A stretch of DNA of 64,000 nt from Noviherbaspirillum saxi. Its GTDB lineage: Bacteria; Pseudomonadota; Gammaproteobacteria; Burkholderiales; Burkholderiaceae_D. The stretch covers positions 1,612,001 to 1,676,000 of the forward strand of contig NZ_QYUO01000001.1 of the NCBI RefSeq assembly GCF_003591035.1, given 5' to 3'. The position numbers and the translations under genes were made by a program. Of the stretch, positions 29,128-38,488 are shown one piece after another (positions within the stretch are counted from its first letter, which is position 1; every line of letters starts with the position of its first letter). The notes below the pieces were generated by a model. That model saw nothing but the letters and a program-made list of their open reading frames with translations. It was not told the origin of the DNA and did not search any database.

Positions 29128-29233
29128 TCTGCCGTAACAAGTTGTCTTGAGCCTTGCTCAAGAACGAACAGGTGCATGACTGGCTAATGGTCCATGCACA
29201 CGCAATATTTCATTCTAGTTTTGAGAGGTAACC

Positions 29234-32095
29234 ATGATTCAGAAACGGGCTGCGTTCGAAGAGTTGCAGCAGCACACGGACTTTATCGACAGGCATATTG
29301 GTCCGGCCCAGGCGGACCAGCAGGCGATGCTTGCGGAGCTCGGTTTTGATTCCATGGACGCGTTCATCAGCAAAGTCGTACCGAAAGCGATTCTGACCAA
29401 TGAAGTGTTGAGCCTTGGTGATGCGCGCAGCGAACCTGAGGTGCTCGATGAGCTGCAAAAGATTGCAGCGCGTAACAAGGTGTACAAATCGTATATCGGC
29501 ATGGGTTACTACAATACGCATACGCCCAATGTCATCCTGCGCAACCTGCTGGAAAACCCGGCCTGGTACACCGCTTACACTCCCTATCAGCCCGAGATTT
29601 CGCAGGGGCGGCTTGAAGCGCTGCTGAACTTCCAGACAATGGTGTCCGATCTGACGGGACTCGAAATCGCCAATGCGTCGCTGCTCGATGAAGCAACCGC
29701 AGCGGCGGAAGCGATGACGTTCTGCCAGCGTATCTCTAAGAGCAAGAGCAAAACCTTTTTTGTGTCGCGCGACTGCTTTCCGCAAACCATCGATGTGGTC
29801 CGTACCCGCGCCGAACCTATCGGTATCGAAGTAATCGTCGGCGACCACAGGACAGACCTTGAGCAGCTGGAGTGCTTTGGTGTACTTCTGCAGTATCCGG
29901 CAGTGGACGGCGAAGTACATGACTATGCGGCGACCGTAACGAAGGCGCATGCGAAGAATGCGCTGGTGGTGGTCGCGGCGGATCTGCTTGCTCTTACTCT
30001 TTTGACGCCGCCCGGAGAGTTCGGTGCGGATGTGGCTATCGGTTCGGCCCAGCGCTTCGGGGTTCCTCTCGGTTATGGCGGCCCGCATGCGGCGTATTTC
30101 GCAACGCGCGATGCAAACAAGCGTCTGATGCCGGGGCGTGTCGTCGGCGTGTCGATCGACAGCCATGGCGACAAGGCTTACCGCCTCGCGCTGCAGACGC
30201 GCGAGCAGCACATCCGCCGCGAGAAGGCGACGAGCAATGTATGCACGGCGCAGGTACTGCTCGCCAATATCGCCAGCATGTATGCGGTGTATCACGGACC
30301 GCAGGGATTGCAGACGATTGCGCAGCGTGTACATCGCCTGGCCGTGACCTTTGCGCACGGATTGCGGAAGGTGGATGTGGAAGTTCGCACGGCGGCATTC
30401 TTTGACACCATGACGATCCGTACCGGATCGCGGACCTTGGACATACATGCGGCCGCACGCAAGCGCGCGATCAATCTTCGCCAGATCGACAGCGAAACAA
30501 TCGGGGTATCGTTCGACGAGACGACTACCCGCGAAGACATTGAAGATCTGTGGGCAGTTTTTGCAGAGGGCAAGCAGACACCGTCCTTTGTCGCGTGCGA
30601 GGCGGGTGCTGCCGACTGCATTCCCGCACCGCTTGAGCGCAAGAGCGAATACCTGACCCATCCCGTCTTCAACAGCCATCATTCCGAAACCCAGATGTTG
30701 CGCTATTTGCGCGCGCTGAGCGATAAGGATCTGGCGTTGGATCGCACCATGATTCCGCTCGGCTCTTGCACCATGAAGCTGAACGCAACGACGGAAATGA
30801 TTCCGGTCACCTGGAAGGAATTTGGCAGCCTGCATCCCTTCGCACCGCTCGATCAGGCGCAGGGATATCAGCAACTGATCAGCGAACTGGAACAGATGCT
30901 GGTGGCCTGCACCGGCTACGACGCCGTATCGCTCCAGCCGAATGCCGGCTCACAGGGCGAATATGCGGGACTTCTCGCGATCCGGGCTTATCACAAGAGC
31001 CGCGGGGAAGGGCATCGCAACATCTGTCTGATTCCGAGCTCGGCGCACGGCACGAATCCGGCGACAGCGCATATGGTAGGCATGCAGGTCATTGTCGTCC
31101 AATGCGACGAGCGCGGGAACGTCGATGTGGCCGACCTCCGGACCAAGGCCGAAAAACACGCGGCGGACCTGGCTGCGATCATGATTACCTATCCGTCGAC
31201 CCATGGCGTGTTCGAGGAAGCGGTAGGCGAAGTGTGCGACATCGTTCATTCTCATGGCGGACAGGTCTACATCGATGGCGCTAACATGAACGCCATGGTC
31301 GGACTGTGCGCACCAGGCAAGTTCGGTGGTGATGTGTCGCATCTGAACCTGCATAAAACCTTTTGCATACCACATGGCGGCGGCGGGCCCGGCGTAGGTC
31401 CGATCGGTGTGAAATCGCATCTTGCGCCATTTCTCCCCGGCCACGGCATGCTGGACAATCATGGTGGAGCGGTCTGCGCAGCGCCTTGGGGCAGTGCAAG
31501 CATCCTGCCCATCAGCTGGACCTATATCAAGCTCATGGGCAGGCAGGGCCTGAAACAGGCGAGCGAGGTCGCGATCCTGAATGCCAACTACATTGCCAAG
31601 CGGCTTGCGCCGCATTTTCCGATTCTGTACGCGGGCGAAAACGGCATTGTGGCGCACGAGTGTATCGTTGATCTGCGGCCGCTCAAGGATACGGGCATAT
31701 CTGTCGATGACGTCGCCAAGCGCTTGATGGATTTCGGCTTCCACGCACCGACCATGTCTTTCCCGGTCGCCGGTACCTTGATGATCGAGCCGACGGAGAG
31801 CGAATCGAAAGATGAGCTCGATCGCTTTTGCGAAGCGATGATTGCCATTCGCGAAGAAATCCGTGCGATCGAAAATGGCAGTGTGAGTGCGGAGGAAAGC
31901 GCGCTGCGCCACGCGCCCCATACCGCGATGGATATCGCCGGCGAATGGAACCGCGTCTATTCGCGTGAGCAGGCGGTTTTTCCGGTGGCATCCCTGCGTG
32001 GCAATAAATACTGGCCGCCGGTTGGCCGGGTAGATAACGTCTATGGCGATCGTAATCTGGTGTGCGCTTGCCCGCCCATGTCCGATTACGAATAA
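29234..32095 (+). CDS. gcvP: Glycine dehydrogenase (decarboxylating), P protein
   Basis: 953-residue single-chain P protein, the PLP enzyme that decarboxylates glycine and passes the methylamine to lipoyl-GcvH. The N-terminus [20 protein letters not shown] and the PLP lysine in [18 protein letters not shown] (about residue 708) are clear. The 106-bp gap to gcvH contains two small hairpins (29145-29163 and 29172-29199) that may affect relative expression or mRNA processing. Confidence 0.97.
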   Translation: MIQKRAAFEELQQHTDFIDRHIGPAQADQQAMLAELGFDSMDAFISKVVPKAILTNEVLSLGDARSEPEVLDELQKIAARNKVYKSYIGMGYYNTHTPNVILRNLLENPAWYTAYTPYQPEISQGRLEALLNFQTMVSDLTGLEIANASLLDEATAAAEAMTFCQRISKSKSKTFFVSRDCFPQTIDVVRTRAEPIGIEVIVGDHRTDLEQLECFGVLLQYPAVDGEVHDYAATVTKAHAKNALVVVAADLLALTLLTPPGEFGADVAIGSAQRFGVPLGYGGPHAAYFATRDANKRLMPGRVVGVSIDSHGDKAYRLALQTREQHIRREKATSNVCTAQVLLANIASMYAVYHGPQGLQTIAQRVHRLAVTFAHGLRKVDVEVRTAAFFDTMTIRTGSRTLDIHAAARKRAINLRQIDSETIGVSFDETTTREDIEDLWAVFAEGKQTPSFVACEAGAADCIPAPLERKSEYLTHPVFNSHHSETQMLRYLRALSDKDLALDRTMIPLGSCTMKLNATTEMIPVTWKEFGSLHPFAPLDQAQGYQQLISELEQMLVACTGYDAVSLQPNAGSQGEYAGLLAIRAYHKSRGEGHRNICLIPSSAHGTNPATAHMVGMQVIVVQCDERGNVDVADLRTKAEKHAADLAAIMITYPSTHGVFEEAVGEVCDIVHSHGGQVYIDGANMNAMVGLCAPGKFGGDVSHLNLHKTFCIPHGGGGPGVGPIGVKSHLAPFLPGHGMLDNHGGAVCAAPWGSASILPISWTYIKLMGRQGLKQASEVAILNANYIAKRLAPHFPILYAGENGIVAHECIVDLRPLKDTGISVDDVAKRLMDFGFHAPTMSFPVAGTLMIEPTESESKDELDRFCEAMIAIREEIRAIENGSVSAEESALRHAPHTAMDIAGEWNRVYSREQAVFPVASLRGNKYWPPVGRVDNVYGDRNLVCACPPMSDYE

Positions 32096-32156
32096 GCGGT
32101 AACAAGTAATGGCGCGGCATTCAACATGCCGCGCCGATGACGGGACAGGCGACGAT

Positions 32157-33536
32157 ATGGCTATCAGCGTTTTTGAATTGTTCAAGATAGGGATAGGTCC
32201 CTCCAGTTCGCATACGGTCGGTCCCATGCGTGCGGCTCTGCAGTTCGTCAATGGCTTGAAGGATACCGGCCTGTTTGCGCAGACTGCAGCTGTCAAGGTG
32301 GAGTTGTATGGTTCGCTTGGTGCAACCGGCAAGGGACATGGCAGCGACAAGGCGGTGCTCCTCGGACTGCAAGGAGAAACGCCGGATATGGTCGATACCG
32401 ACCGTGTTCCGGAAATACTGGGCGCTATCCGGAGTGCCGGCCGCATACGGCTGCTGGGCGAGAAGGAAATCGCGTTCAACGAAACCGAGCATTTGCTGAT
32501 GTACCGGCGGCAGTCCTTGCCCTACCACCCGAACGGCATGCGCTTTACCGCTTTTGATTCCGGCGGTGCCGAACTGTCGAACAAGGTCTATTATTCGGTC
32601 GGCGGCGGTTTTGTGATCAATGAGGATGCGGCCGGTACGGATCGCATCGTTCCGGATACCACCGAACTGCGTTATCCCTTCAAGAGTGGGAACGAGCTCC
32701 TGGCCATGTGCCGCGAACATCGCTTGTCGGTCAGCCAGTTGATGCTGGAAAACGAGAAGGCATGGCGACCGGAAGAAGAAACGCGTGCCGGCTTGCTGCG
32801 CATCTGGCAAGTCATGCAGGAATGCGTCAAACGCGGTTGCGAGAAGGAAGGGACGCTGCCCGGTCCGCTCAAGGTGCAACGTCGCGCGGCAGAACTCTAT
32901 CGCAGTCTTTCCAGTCAGCCGGAAGTCAGTCTGCGCGACCCGTTGACGACGCTGGACTGGGTCAATCTCTATGCGCTTGCGGTGAACGAAGAAAATGCGG
33001 CAGGCGGGCGGGTGGTGACTGCGCCTACCAATGGTGCCGCCGGCATCGTACCGGCGGTCCTTCATTACTATCATCGCTTCATTCCGGGAGCGAATGACGA
33101 TGGCGTCGTCCGTTTCCTTCTTACTGCGGCGGCGATCGGCATTCTGTACAAGGAAAATGCTTCTATCTCGGGCGCGGAGGTCGGCTGCCAGGGCGAGGTC
33201 GGCGTGGCTTGTTCTATGGCGGCGGGCGCGCTGGCCGAAGCCATGGGCGGTAGCGTCGAGCAGGTTGAAAACGCCGCCGAGATAGGCATGGAACATAATC
33301 TCGGCCTCACCTGCGATCCGATCGGCGGACTGGTGCAGGTCCCATGCATAGAGCGCAATGCGATGGGCTCGATCAAGGCGATCAATGCCGCGCGCATGGC
33401 CTTGCGCGGAAATGGACATCATTTCGTGTCGCTCGACAATGTCATCAAAACCATGCGCGAAACTGGTGCCGACATGAAGATCAAGTATAAGGAAACGGCG
33501 CGTGGCGGCCTCGCGGTCAATGTCATCGAATGCTGA
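32157..33536 (+). CDS. sdaA: L-serine dehydratase (iron-sulfur type)
   Basis: 459-residue two-domain enzyme that converts L-serine to pyruvate and ammonia. The beta domain with [14 protein letters not shown] is at the N-terminus. The alpha domain has the [4Fe-4S] cysteines in [14 protein letters not shown] and [14 protein letters not shown]. An in-frame ATG at 32109 exists, but [12 protein letters not shown] from 32157 is the family start. It sits between gcvP and gcvT, and overlaps the possible upstream start of gcvT. Placing serine breakdown here would drain the serine formed from glycine-derived methylene-THF. Confidence 0.94.
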   Translation: MAISVFELFKIGIGPSSSHTVGPMRAALQFVNGLKDTGLFAQTAAVKVELYGSLGATGKGHGSDKAVLLGLQGETPDMVDTDRVPEILGAIRSAGRIRLLGEKEIAFNETEHLLMYRRQSLPYHPNGMRFTAFDSGGAELSNKVYYSVGGGFVINEDAAGTDRIVPDTTELRYPFKSGNELLAMCREHRLSVSQLMLENEKAWRPEEETRAGLLRIWQVMQECVKRGCEKEGTLPGPLKVQRRAAELYRSLSSQPEVSLRDPLTTLDWVNLYALAVNEENAAGGRVVTAPTNGAAGIVPAVLHYYHRFIPGANDDGVVRFLLTAAAIGILYKENASISGAEVGCQGEVGVACSMAAGALAEAMGGSVEQVENAAEIGMEHNLGLTCDPIGGLVQVPCIERNAMGSIKAINAARMALRGNGHHFVSLDNVIKTMRETGADMKIKYKETARGGLAVNVIEC

Positions 33537-33568
33537 AGCAAGCGAATCAACAACAAGGAACGATTTTC

Positions 33569-34693
33569 ATGGAAAAGACGACACAGTCTCTGGCGCAGAC
33601 GCCGCTCTACAATTTGCACCTTGAACTTGGTGCCAAGATGGTACCGTTTGCCGGCTATGAAATGCCCGTGCAGTACCCGACCGGCGTACTCAAGGAGCAT
33701 GCACATACTCGGCAGCAGGCCGGACTGTTCGATGTTTCGCACATGGGCCAGGTGCGCCTCGCCGGCTCGGGCGCGGCCGCAGCGCTTGAGTCGCTGGTGC
33801 CGGTGGACATCGTAGGGCTTCCCGCAAACATGCAGCGCTATGCGATGTTCACCAATGAGCGGGGTGGCATCCTCGACGACATCATGGTATCCAATGGTGG
33901 CGATCATCTGTTTGTTGTCGTCAACGCCGCATGCAAGGAACAGGATGTAGCTCACATGAAGCAGCATCTTGCCGGTAAATGCGAGGTGGAAGAGCTTTCC
34001 GACCGTGCATTGCTCGCCCTGCAGGGCCCTGCAGCGGCGGCAGTGATGGCGCGTCTCGTGCCGAAAACCTCATCCATGATCTTTATGAACACGGCGAAGA
34101 TCACGCTTTGCGGCGCGGAATGTTTCGTCAGCCGTTCCGGTTATACCGGCGAAGACGGCTTCGAAATCTCGATGCCTGGCGATAAAGCTGAAGAGATCGC
34201 ACGACAGTTGCTGGCACAGCCGGAAGTTGCTCCGATCGGACTCGGTGCGCGCGATTCGTTGCGGCTGGAAGCCGGCCTTTGCTTGTACGGCCATGACATG
34301 GATGGCGACACGACACCAGTCGAGGCTAGCCTGACGTGGGCGCTTTCCAAGGCGCGACGTGCAGATGGCGCTCGTCCTGGAGGTTATCCCGGCGCCGATA
34401 TCATCCTGCGTCAGCTTGCCGACGGCGCGCAGCGCAAGCGGGTCGGGTTGCTGGTCAAAGACCGGATGCCGGTACGCGAAGGCGCTGAACTGGCCGATGG
34501 CACGGGTCGCATTGTCGGTAAGGTGACAAGCGGTGGCTTCGGCCCGACCGTGGGTGCGCCGGTCGCCATGGCTTATCTGGACTCCGCGCTTGCAACACCC
34601 GGCATGGCATTGAATGCCATTGTCCGTGGCAAGCCGGTTGCCGTGGAGGTCGCGAAAACCCCGTTTACCCCGCAGCGTTACTACCGCGGTTGA
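33569..34693 (+). CDS. gcvT: Aminomethyltransferase, T protein
   Basis: 374-residue T protein, which releases ammonia from aminomethyl-lipoyl-GcvH and forms methylene-tetrahydrofolate. N-terminal TPLYNLHLELGAKMVPFAGYEMPVQY and DVSHMGQVRL are conserved, with the folate-binding GYTGEDGFEI region and RLEAGLCLYGHDM. The ATG at 33569 follows AAGGAACG; the open frame from 33530 overlaps sdaA. lipA follows 9 bases later. Confidence 0.96.
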   Translation: MEKTTQSLAQTPLYNLHLELGAKMVPFAGYEMPVQYPTGVLKEHAHTRQQAGLFDVSHMGQVRLAGSGAAAALESLVPVDIVGLPANMQRYAMFTNERGGILDDIMVSNGGDHLFVVVNAACKEQDVAHMKQHLAGKCEVEELSDRALLALQGPAAAAVMARLVPKTSSMIFMNTAKITLCGAECFVSRSGYTGEDGFEISMPGDKAEEIARQLLAQPEVAPIGLGARDSLRLEAGLCLYGHDMDGDTTPVEASLTWALSKARRADGARPGGYPGADIILRQLADGAQRKRVGLLVKDRMPVREGAELADGTGRIVGKVTSGGFGPTVGAPVAMAYLDSALATPGMALNAIVRGKPVAVEVAKTPFTPQRYYRG

Positions 34694-34702
34694 GGATAAG
34701 TC

Positions 34703-35722
34703 ATGAGCGAATCCAAGATCGCGGAAAATTCCGCGCGTCGTTCGGTGCAGGCCGGAGAAAAACTTCGCGGCGCGGAAAAGATGGCACGCATTCCTGTCAA
34801 GGTCATTCCTACCGAGCCATCGCAGATATTGCGCAAGCCGAAATGGATACGCGCGGAATTTACCGGCACGCGGGAAGTACAGCGGCTCAAGACCATCCTG
34901 CGCGAGAACAAGCTGCATACCGTGTGCGAAGAAGCCAATTGCCCCAACCTGGGCGAGTGCTTCAAGAGCGGCACGGCCACCTTCATGATCATGGGTGACA
35001 TCTGCACCCGGCGCTGTCCGTTTTGCGATGTGGGGCATGGCCGCCCGAATCCGCTCGATCCGGATGAACCCGCCAATCTTGCGCAAACCGTCCGCGCCAT
35101 GGGACTGCGGTATGTGGTGATCACCTCGGTCGACCGCGACGATTTGCGCGATGGCGGAGCGGGGCATTTCGCCGCCTGCATCGAACAGACGCGGCAGCAC
35201 AACCCGGGTATTACCGTGGAAGTGTTGACGCCGGATTTTCGGGGCAGGGTGGATACGGCGCTGGAAATTCTCGGCTCCGCACCGCCGGATGTGTTCAATC
35301 ACAATCTGGAAACCATACCGCGCCTTTACCGCCAGGCGCGGCCAGGGGCTGATTACGAAGGATCCCTTCGTTTGCTGCAACGGTTCGGCGAACTGCACCC
35401 GACAGTGCCCACCAAATCCGGTCTGATGCTGGGGCTTGGCGAGGAACTGGATGAGGTGCATGCCGTCATGCGCGACATGCGCGCGCACGGCATTCAATTG
35501 CTCACGCTTGGACAATATCTGCAGCCCAGCATCCATCATTTACCCGTGAAGCGCTATGTGACACCGGAAGAGTTCGATGGCTTGCGGGTGCTGGGGGAGG
35601 AAATGGGCTTCACGCACGTCGCGTCGGGACCAATGGTGCGCTCGTCCTACCATGCGGACTTGCAGTCCAAATCTATCCTGCAAGGGGAAGAGCATGAAGT
35701 TGGCCAGAAAAAGGCGTGTTAG
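34703..35722 (+). CDS. lipA: Lipoyl synthase
   Basis: 339-residue radical-SAM enzyme that inserts two sulfur atoms into octanoyl-protein to make the lipoyl group. The auxiliary cluster motif [12 protein letters not shown] and the radical-[11 protein letters not shown] are both intact, and RSSYHA near the end supplies the conserved serine ligand. It follows gcvT immediately and would provide the cofactor for GcvH. No lipB is adjacent. Confidence 0.96.
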   Translation: MSESKIAENSARRSVQAGEKLRGAEKMARIPVKVIPTEPSQILRKPKWIRAEFTGTREVQRLKTILRENKLHTVCEEANCPNLGECFKSGTATFMIMGDICTRRCPFCDVGHGRPNPLDPDEPANLAQTVRAMGLRYVVITSVDRDDLRDGGAGHFAACIEQTRQHNPGITVEVLTPDFRGRVDTALEILGSAPPDVFNHNLETIPRLYRQARPGADYEGSLRLLQRFGELHPTVPTKSGLMLGLGEELDEVHAVMRDMRAHGIQLLTLGQYLQPSIHHLPVKRYVTPEEFDGLRVLGEEMGFTHVASGPMVRSSYHADLQSKSILQGEEHEVGQKKAC

Positions 35723-35839
35723 GGAGCGCGCACGTCGTCGGTTAATGGGAGCAATATTGGTTTGATCAATCTTGGGAACGTCGGCGACTTTGCTATGTCG
35801 TTTTCGCGATGCTTCCTTGCGGTAACGCAAATGGCTCAA

Positions 35840-35871
35840 AAGGGACCGATTTACCATGAAATCGGTCCCTT
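35840..35871. repeat. 13-bp perfect hairpin
   Basis: AAGGGACCGATTT (35840-35852) pairs perfectly with AAATCGGTCCCTT (35859-35871) around the loop ACCATG. It has no T-run and lies 20 bases before a second, better terminator. It could be a repetitive extragenic element or part of a double terminator. Confidence 0.55.
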
Positions 35872-35889
35872 AACCCTCCCAGGAAGTTT

Positions 35890-35924
35890 GCCCGCCGGTT
35901 CGATAACCGCGCGGGCATTTTTTT
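35890..35924 (+). terminator. Terminator of the gcv-lipA operon
   Basis: GCCCGC-CGGTT pairs with AACCG-GCGGGC with one bulged C, around CGAT, followed by ATTTTTTT. It ends the gcvH-lipA transcript. Confidence 0.8.
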
Positions 35925-36052
35925 GAGGAACAGTATTGGTTTAACCTTGCTTGGGAGTGACATTGCTTGACCTATCTCAAATAATGACATGAGGAAATTT
36001 GGCAAACTTGCAACTTGGAAATTTCCTTCACTCAACTACCTAGCGTAACTCC

Positions 36053-36337
36053 ATGAAGAAAAAGCTTGATTCGGATGACGTCATAGAGCATTTGATCGCA
36101 GCGACCTTGGGCGAACACGCAAGTGCACGCGAGCGTTATCTGTACCGGGAAAGTCTGCGCAGTCTGGTCCGTATGGCCAAGGCTGAACAAGTAGTCGACA
36201 TCAAGGCGAGCGTCAAACGCCTCACCGGCAATCTGGAAATGCAGAATGCCCGGCGGCGCGCAAAGGCAATCCTGCTTGCGCAGCAATTGCCGGGAATTCT
36301 GGAAAGCGCCCAGCAGCAATTCGAGTTCAAGCAGTAA
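36053..36337 (+). CDS. Small hypothetical protein, helical and basic
   Basis: 94 residues, not recognised. It starts MKKKLDSDDVIEHLIA and is charged, without cysteines, signal peptide or membrane segment; the whole sequence is predicted-looking alpha-helix with a Q-rich end. It is upstream of a DUF1178 gene by 114 bases. Many Oxalobacteraceae seem to have such small proteins, but I cannot name it. Confidence that it is a real gene rests on length, ATG and codon regularity. Confidence 0.5.
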   Translation: MKKKLDSDDVIEHLIAATLGEHASARERYLYRESLRSLVRMAKAEQVVDIKASVKRLTGNLEMQNARRRAKAILLAQQLPGILESAQQQFEFKQ

Positions 36338-36451
36338 TGCGCTTGCGGGAAGCGGTAGAATAGGACGCTTGGCATAGCCGTTGCCAAGTACAGGTCATCG
36401 GTGATCAAAAGCGTGATTGCCGATGCTGAGTTTTCATTCTTCCGCGAACCC

Positions 36452-36877
36452 ATGAAAGTCTATAACCTTTGCTGCGAATCCAATCACCGTTTTGAAGGCT
36501 GGTTTGCTTCAGAACAGGATTTTCATCAGCAGGTCGAAGATGGCTTTCTTGCCTGTCCGATCTGCGACAGCCATGCGATTTCGCGCATGCCATCCGCTCC
36601 GCGATTGAACATTTCCGGAGCACAGGCGCCTGCACAAACTCCTATCGATTCGGTATTGCAGACTCAGCTGATGGAGCTGGTCCGCAAGGTCGTGGAAAAT
36701 ACCGAAGACGTCGGAGAACGCTTTGCGGAAGAAGCGCGGCGTATTCACTATAACGAAACGCCTGAGCGGGCGATACGTGGCGTCGCTTCGGCGGATGAAT
36801 TCAAGGCACTTAGTGAAGAAGGCATCGACGTGGTGCCGCTGCCTGTTCCGGTGTCGCCCAAGGAATCTGTTCATTAG
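36452..36877 (+). CDS. DUF1178 family protein
   Basis: 141 residues starting MKVYNLCCESNHRFEGWFAS, with CxxC-like pairs (LCCES and ACPICDSH) that look like a zinc-ribbon near the N-terminus. DUF1178 proteins are widespread in Proteobacteria and unstudied. The reading frame also opens at 36401 but the conserved start is at 36452. Its stop codon TAG lies at 36875-36877, which is also the first three bases of the adjoining MITE-like element. Confidence 0.8.
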   Translation: MKVYNLCCESNHRFEGWFASEQDFHQQVEDGFLACPICDSHAISRMPSAPRLNISGAQAPAQTPIDSVLQTQLMELVRKVVENTEDVGERFAEEARRIHYNETPERAIRGVASADEFKALSEEGIDVVPLPVPVSPKESVH

Positions 36878-37084
36878 TACTACTGCGTCACAAAATTTCG
36901 TCGTAAGGTTCCCTCCCCCATGCAGGGGGAGGGTTAGGGGCGCCCGGCGTAGGGTGGGGGTAGTACGGTTGAGTTATTGCAGTGATATCTCGAGCACCCT
37001 ACCCCTGCGCGGGCCGCCCCATCCCAACCTTCCCCCTGCAAGGGGGAAGCCTGACAGCGATGGACTTATGACGCAGTAGTACTA
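36875..37084. mobile_element. MITE-like palindromic element, 210 bp
   Basis: The ends are perfect 16-bp inverted repeats: TAGTACTACTGCGTCA at 36875-36890 and its reverse complement at 37069-37084. The inside is itself an imperfect long palindrome with C/G runs (CCCTCCCCC...GGGGGAGGG on the left and TTCCCCCTGCAAGGGGGAA on the right). The ends start and finish with TA, fitting insertion at a TA dinucleotide. It has no coding capacity, so it would have to be moved by a transposase elsewhere. Confidence 0.72.
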
Positions 37085-37284
37085 GTCGGCCATACTGACA
37101 AATCTTTATCCGCGTGCAGTCGCGCACGTTTAATTTCTCCCTGTTGCGGCTGCATCTCCACCTTTTAATCCTCACGCAGAACGGCCTGCAAGGGCCGGAA
37201 TATTTATTCGGCACGCCCGAAAAATCCGCTGTATAATCGTTTTAGAACGGTCGTGCTTTTTAGCCGGGACTACAAGGAGACAGC
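37085..37284. promoter_or_regulatory. Promoter-bearing spacer before the acyl-CoA dehydrogenase operon
   Basis: 200 bases between the MITE-like element and the first dehydrogenase. The ATG at 37285 follows AAGGAGA. The segment TGTATAATCG near 37230 resembles a -10 box. No operator is recognised; a FadR/PsrA-type site was looked for and not seen. Confidence 0.35.
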
Positions 37285-38481
37285 ATGGATTTGAACTACC
37301 AGGCGGAGGATTTGGCCTTCCGCGATACCGTTCGCGCCTTTCTGGATGCGAACCTGCCAAAAGACCTGCAGCAAAAAGTCCTCAATCACAAGCGCCTTTC
37401 CAAAGAAGATTTCGTCCGCTGGCACAAGATCGTTGCCAAGCAGGGGTGGGTCGGCACCGGCTGGCCAACGCAGTATGGCGGCACCGGCTGGACGCCCGTG
37501 CAGCGGCATATCTGGGAAGAGGAATGCGCGACCTACGGCACGCCTCCCATCCTTCCGTTCGGCGTCAACATGGTGGCGCCTGTCATCATGGCCTTCGGTA
37601 ACGAAGCGCAGAAAAGCTATTACCTTCCCCGCATCCTGAACTGCGAAGACTGGTGGTGCCAGGGTTACTCGGAGCCGGGCTCCGGTTCCGACCTCGCATC
37701 GCTGAAAACCCGCGCAGAGCGCCAGGGTGATCATTACATCGTCAACGGGCAAAAGACCTGGACCACGCTGGCCCAGCATGCCGACATGATTTTCTGCCTG
37801 GTGCGCACCGATTCGGGCGCCCGCAAGCAGGAAGGCATTTCCTTCCTGTTGATCGACATGCATACACCAGGCATTACCGTTCGCCCGATCATTATGCTCG
37901 ACGAAGATCATGAAGTGAATGAGGTCTTCTTCGACAACGTCAAGGTCCCGGTGGAAAACCTGATCGGCGAAGAAAACAAGGGCTGGACCTATGCGAAATA
38001 TCTGCTCGGCCATGAACGCACCAATATCGCTGCCGTCGGCCGCGCCAAGCGCGAACTGATGTTCCTTAAGCGTCTCGCCATCAAACAGCTGAAAAACGGT
38101 AAGCCGCTGCTCGACGATCCACTGTTCTCCGCCAAGGTCGCCAGCCTGGAAATCGAAATCATGGCGTTGGAAATGACGGTGTTGCGCGTCCTGTCGCAGG
38201 AGAGCGCGAAACGCGGCCCTGGTCCGGAAGCCTCCATGCTCAAGGTGAAAGGTACCGAAGTACAGCAGATGCTCACAGAACTGATGGTGGAAGCAGTCGG
38301 CCCGTATGCGATCCCGTTCGATCGCTCCTATCTCGAAGGCGAGCATGAGCATTCGGTTACGGAGGACGATGATGCGGCTCCGCTGGCGCCGTATTACTTC
38401 AACTACCGCAAGACCTCGATCTACGGTGGCTCCAACGAGATTCAGAAAAATATCATCACCCAGATGATTCTGGGACTGTGA
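37285..38481 (+). CDS. Acyl-CoA dehydrogenase, large catalytic-type subunit
   Basis: 398 residues. It oxidises an acyl-CoA to the 2-enoyl-CoA using FAD. The FAD/substrate loop GYSEPGSGSDLASL (about residue 130) and the C-terminal IYGGSNEIQKNIITQMIL are present. The usual medium-chain catalytic Glu in the Y-E-G position is replaced by Gly (YGGS), but GHERTNIA (about residue 251) supplies the Glu used by isovaleryl- and long-chain type enzymes. It overlaps in purpose with the next gene, 8 bases downstream, which looks like its partner subunit. Substrate unknown; steroid, branched or long-chain acyl-CoA are possibilities. Confidence 0.88.
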   Translation: MDLNYQAEDLAFRDTVRAFLDANLPKDLQQKVLNHKRLSKEDFVRWHKIVAKQGWVGTGWPTQYGGTGWTPVQRHIWEEECATYGTPPILPFGVNMVAPVIMAFGNEAQKSYYLPRILNCEDWWCQGYSEPGSGSDLASLKTRAERQGDHYIVNGQKTWTTLAQHADMIFCLVRTDSGARKQEGISFLLIDMHTPGITVRPIIMLDEDHEVNEVFFDNVKVPVENLIGEENKGWTYAKYLLGHERTNIAAVGRAKRELMFLKRLAIKQLKNGKPLLDDPLFSAKVASLEIEIMALEMTVLRVLSQESAKRGPGPEASMLKVKGTEVQQMLTELMVEAVGPYAIPFDRSYLEGEHEHSVTEDDDAAPLAPYYFNYRKTSIYGGSNEIQKNIITQMILGL

Positions 38482-38488
38482 GGCGGAC

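Larger units (their letters stand above)
35723..36052. other. Gap after lipA with two hairpins
   Basis: 330 bases without a gene. It holds a 13-bp hairpin (35840-35871) and a terminator (35890-35924), listed separately. The remainder shows no clear promoter. Confidence 0.6.

Noticed and set aside
29210..30874. A 554-residue minus-strand open frame opposite gcvP
   Set aside because: Antisense shadow without recognisable domains.
32121..33422. A 433-residue minus-strand open frame opposite sdaA
   Set aside because: Shadow frame produced by the GC-biased codons of sdaA.
34070..35539. A 489-residue minus-strand open frame opposite gcvT and lipA
   Set aside because: Spurious, as both genes on the plus strand are conserved and catalytically complete.
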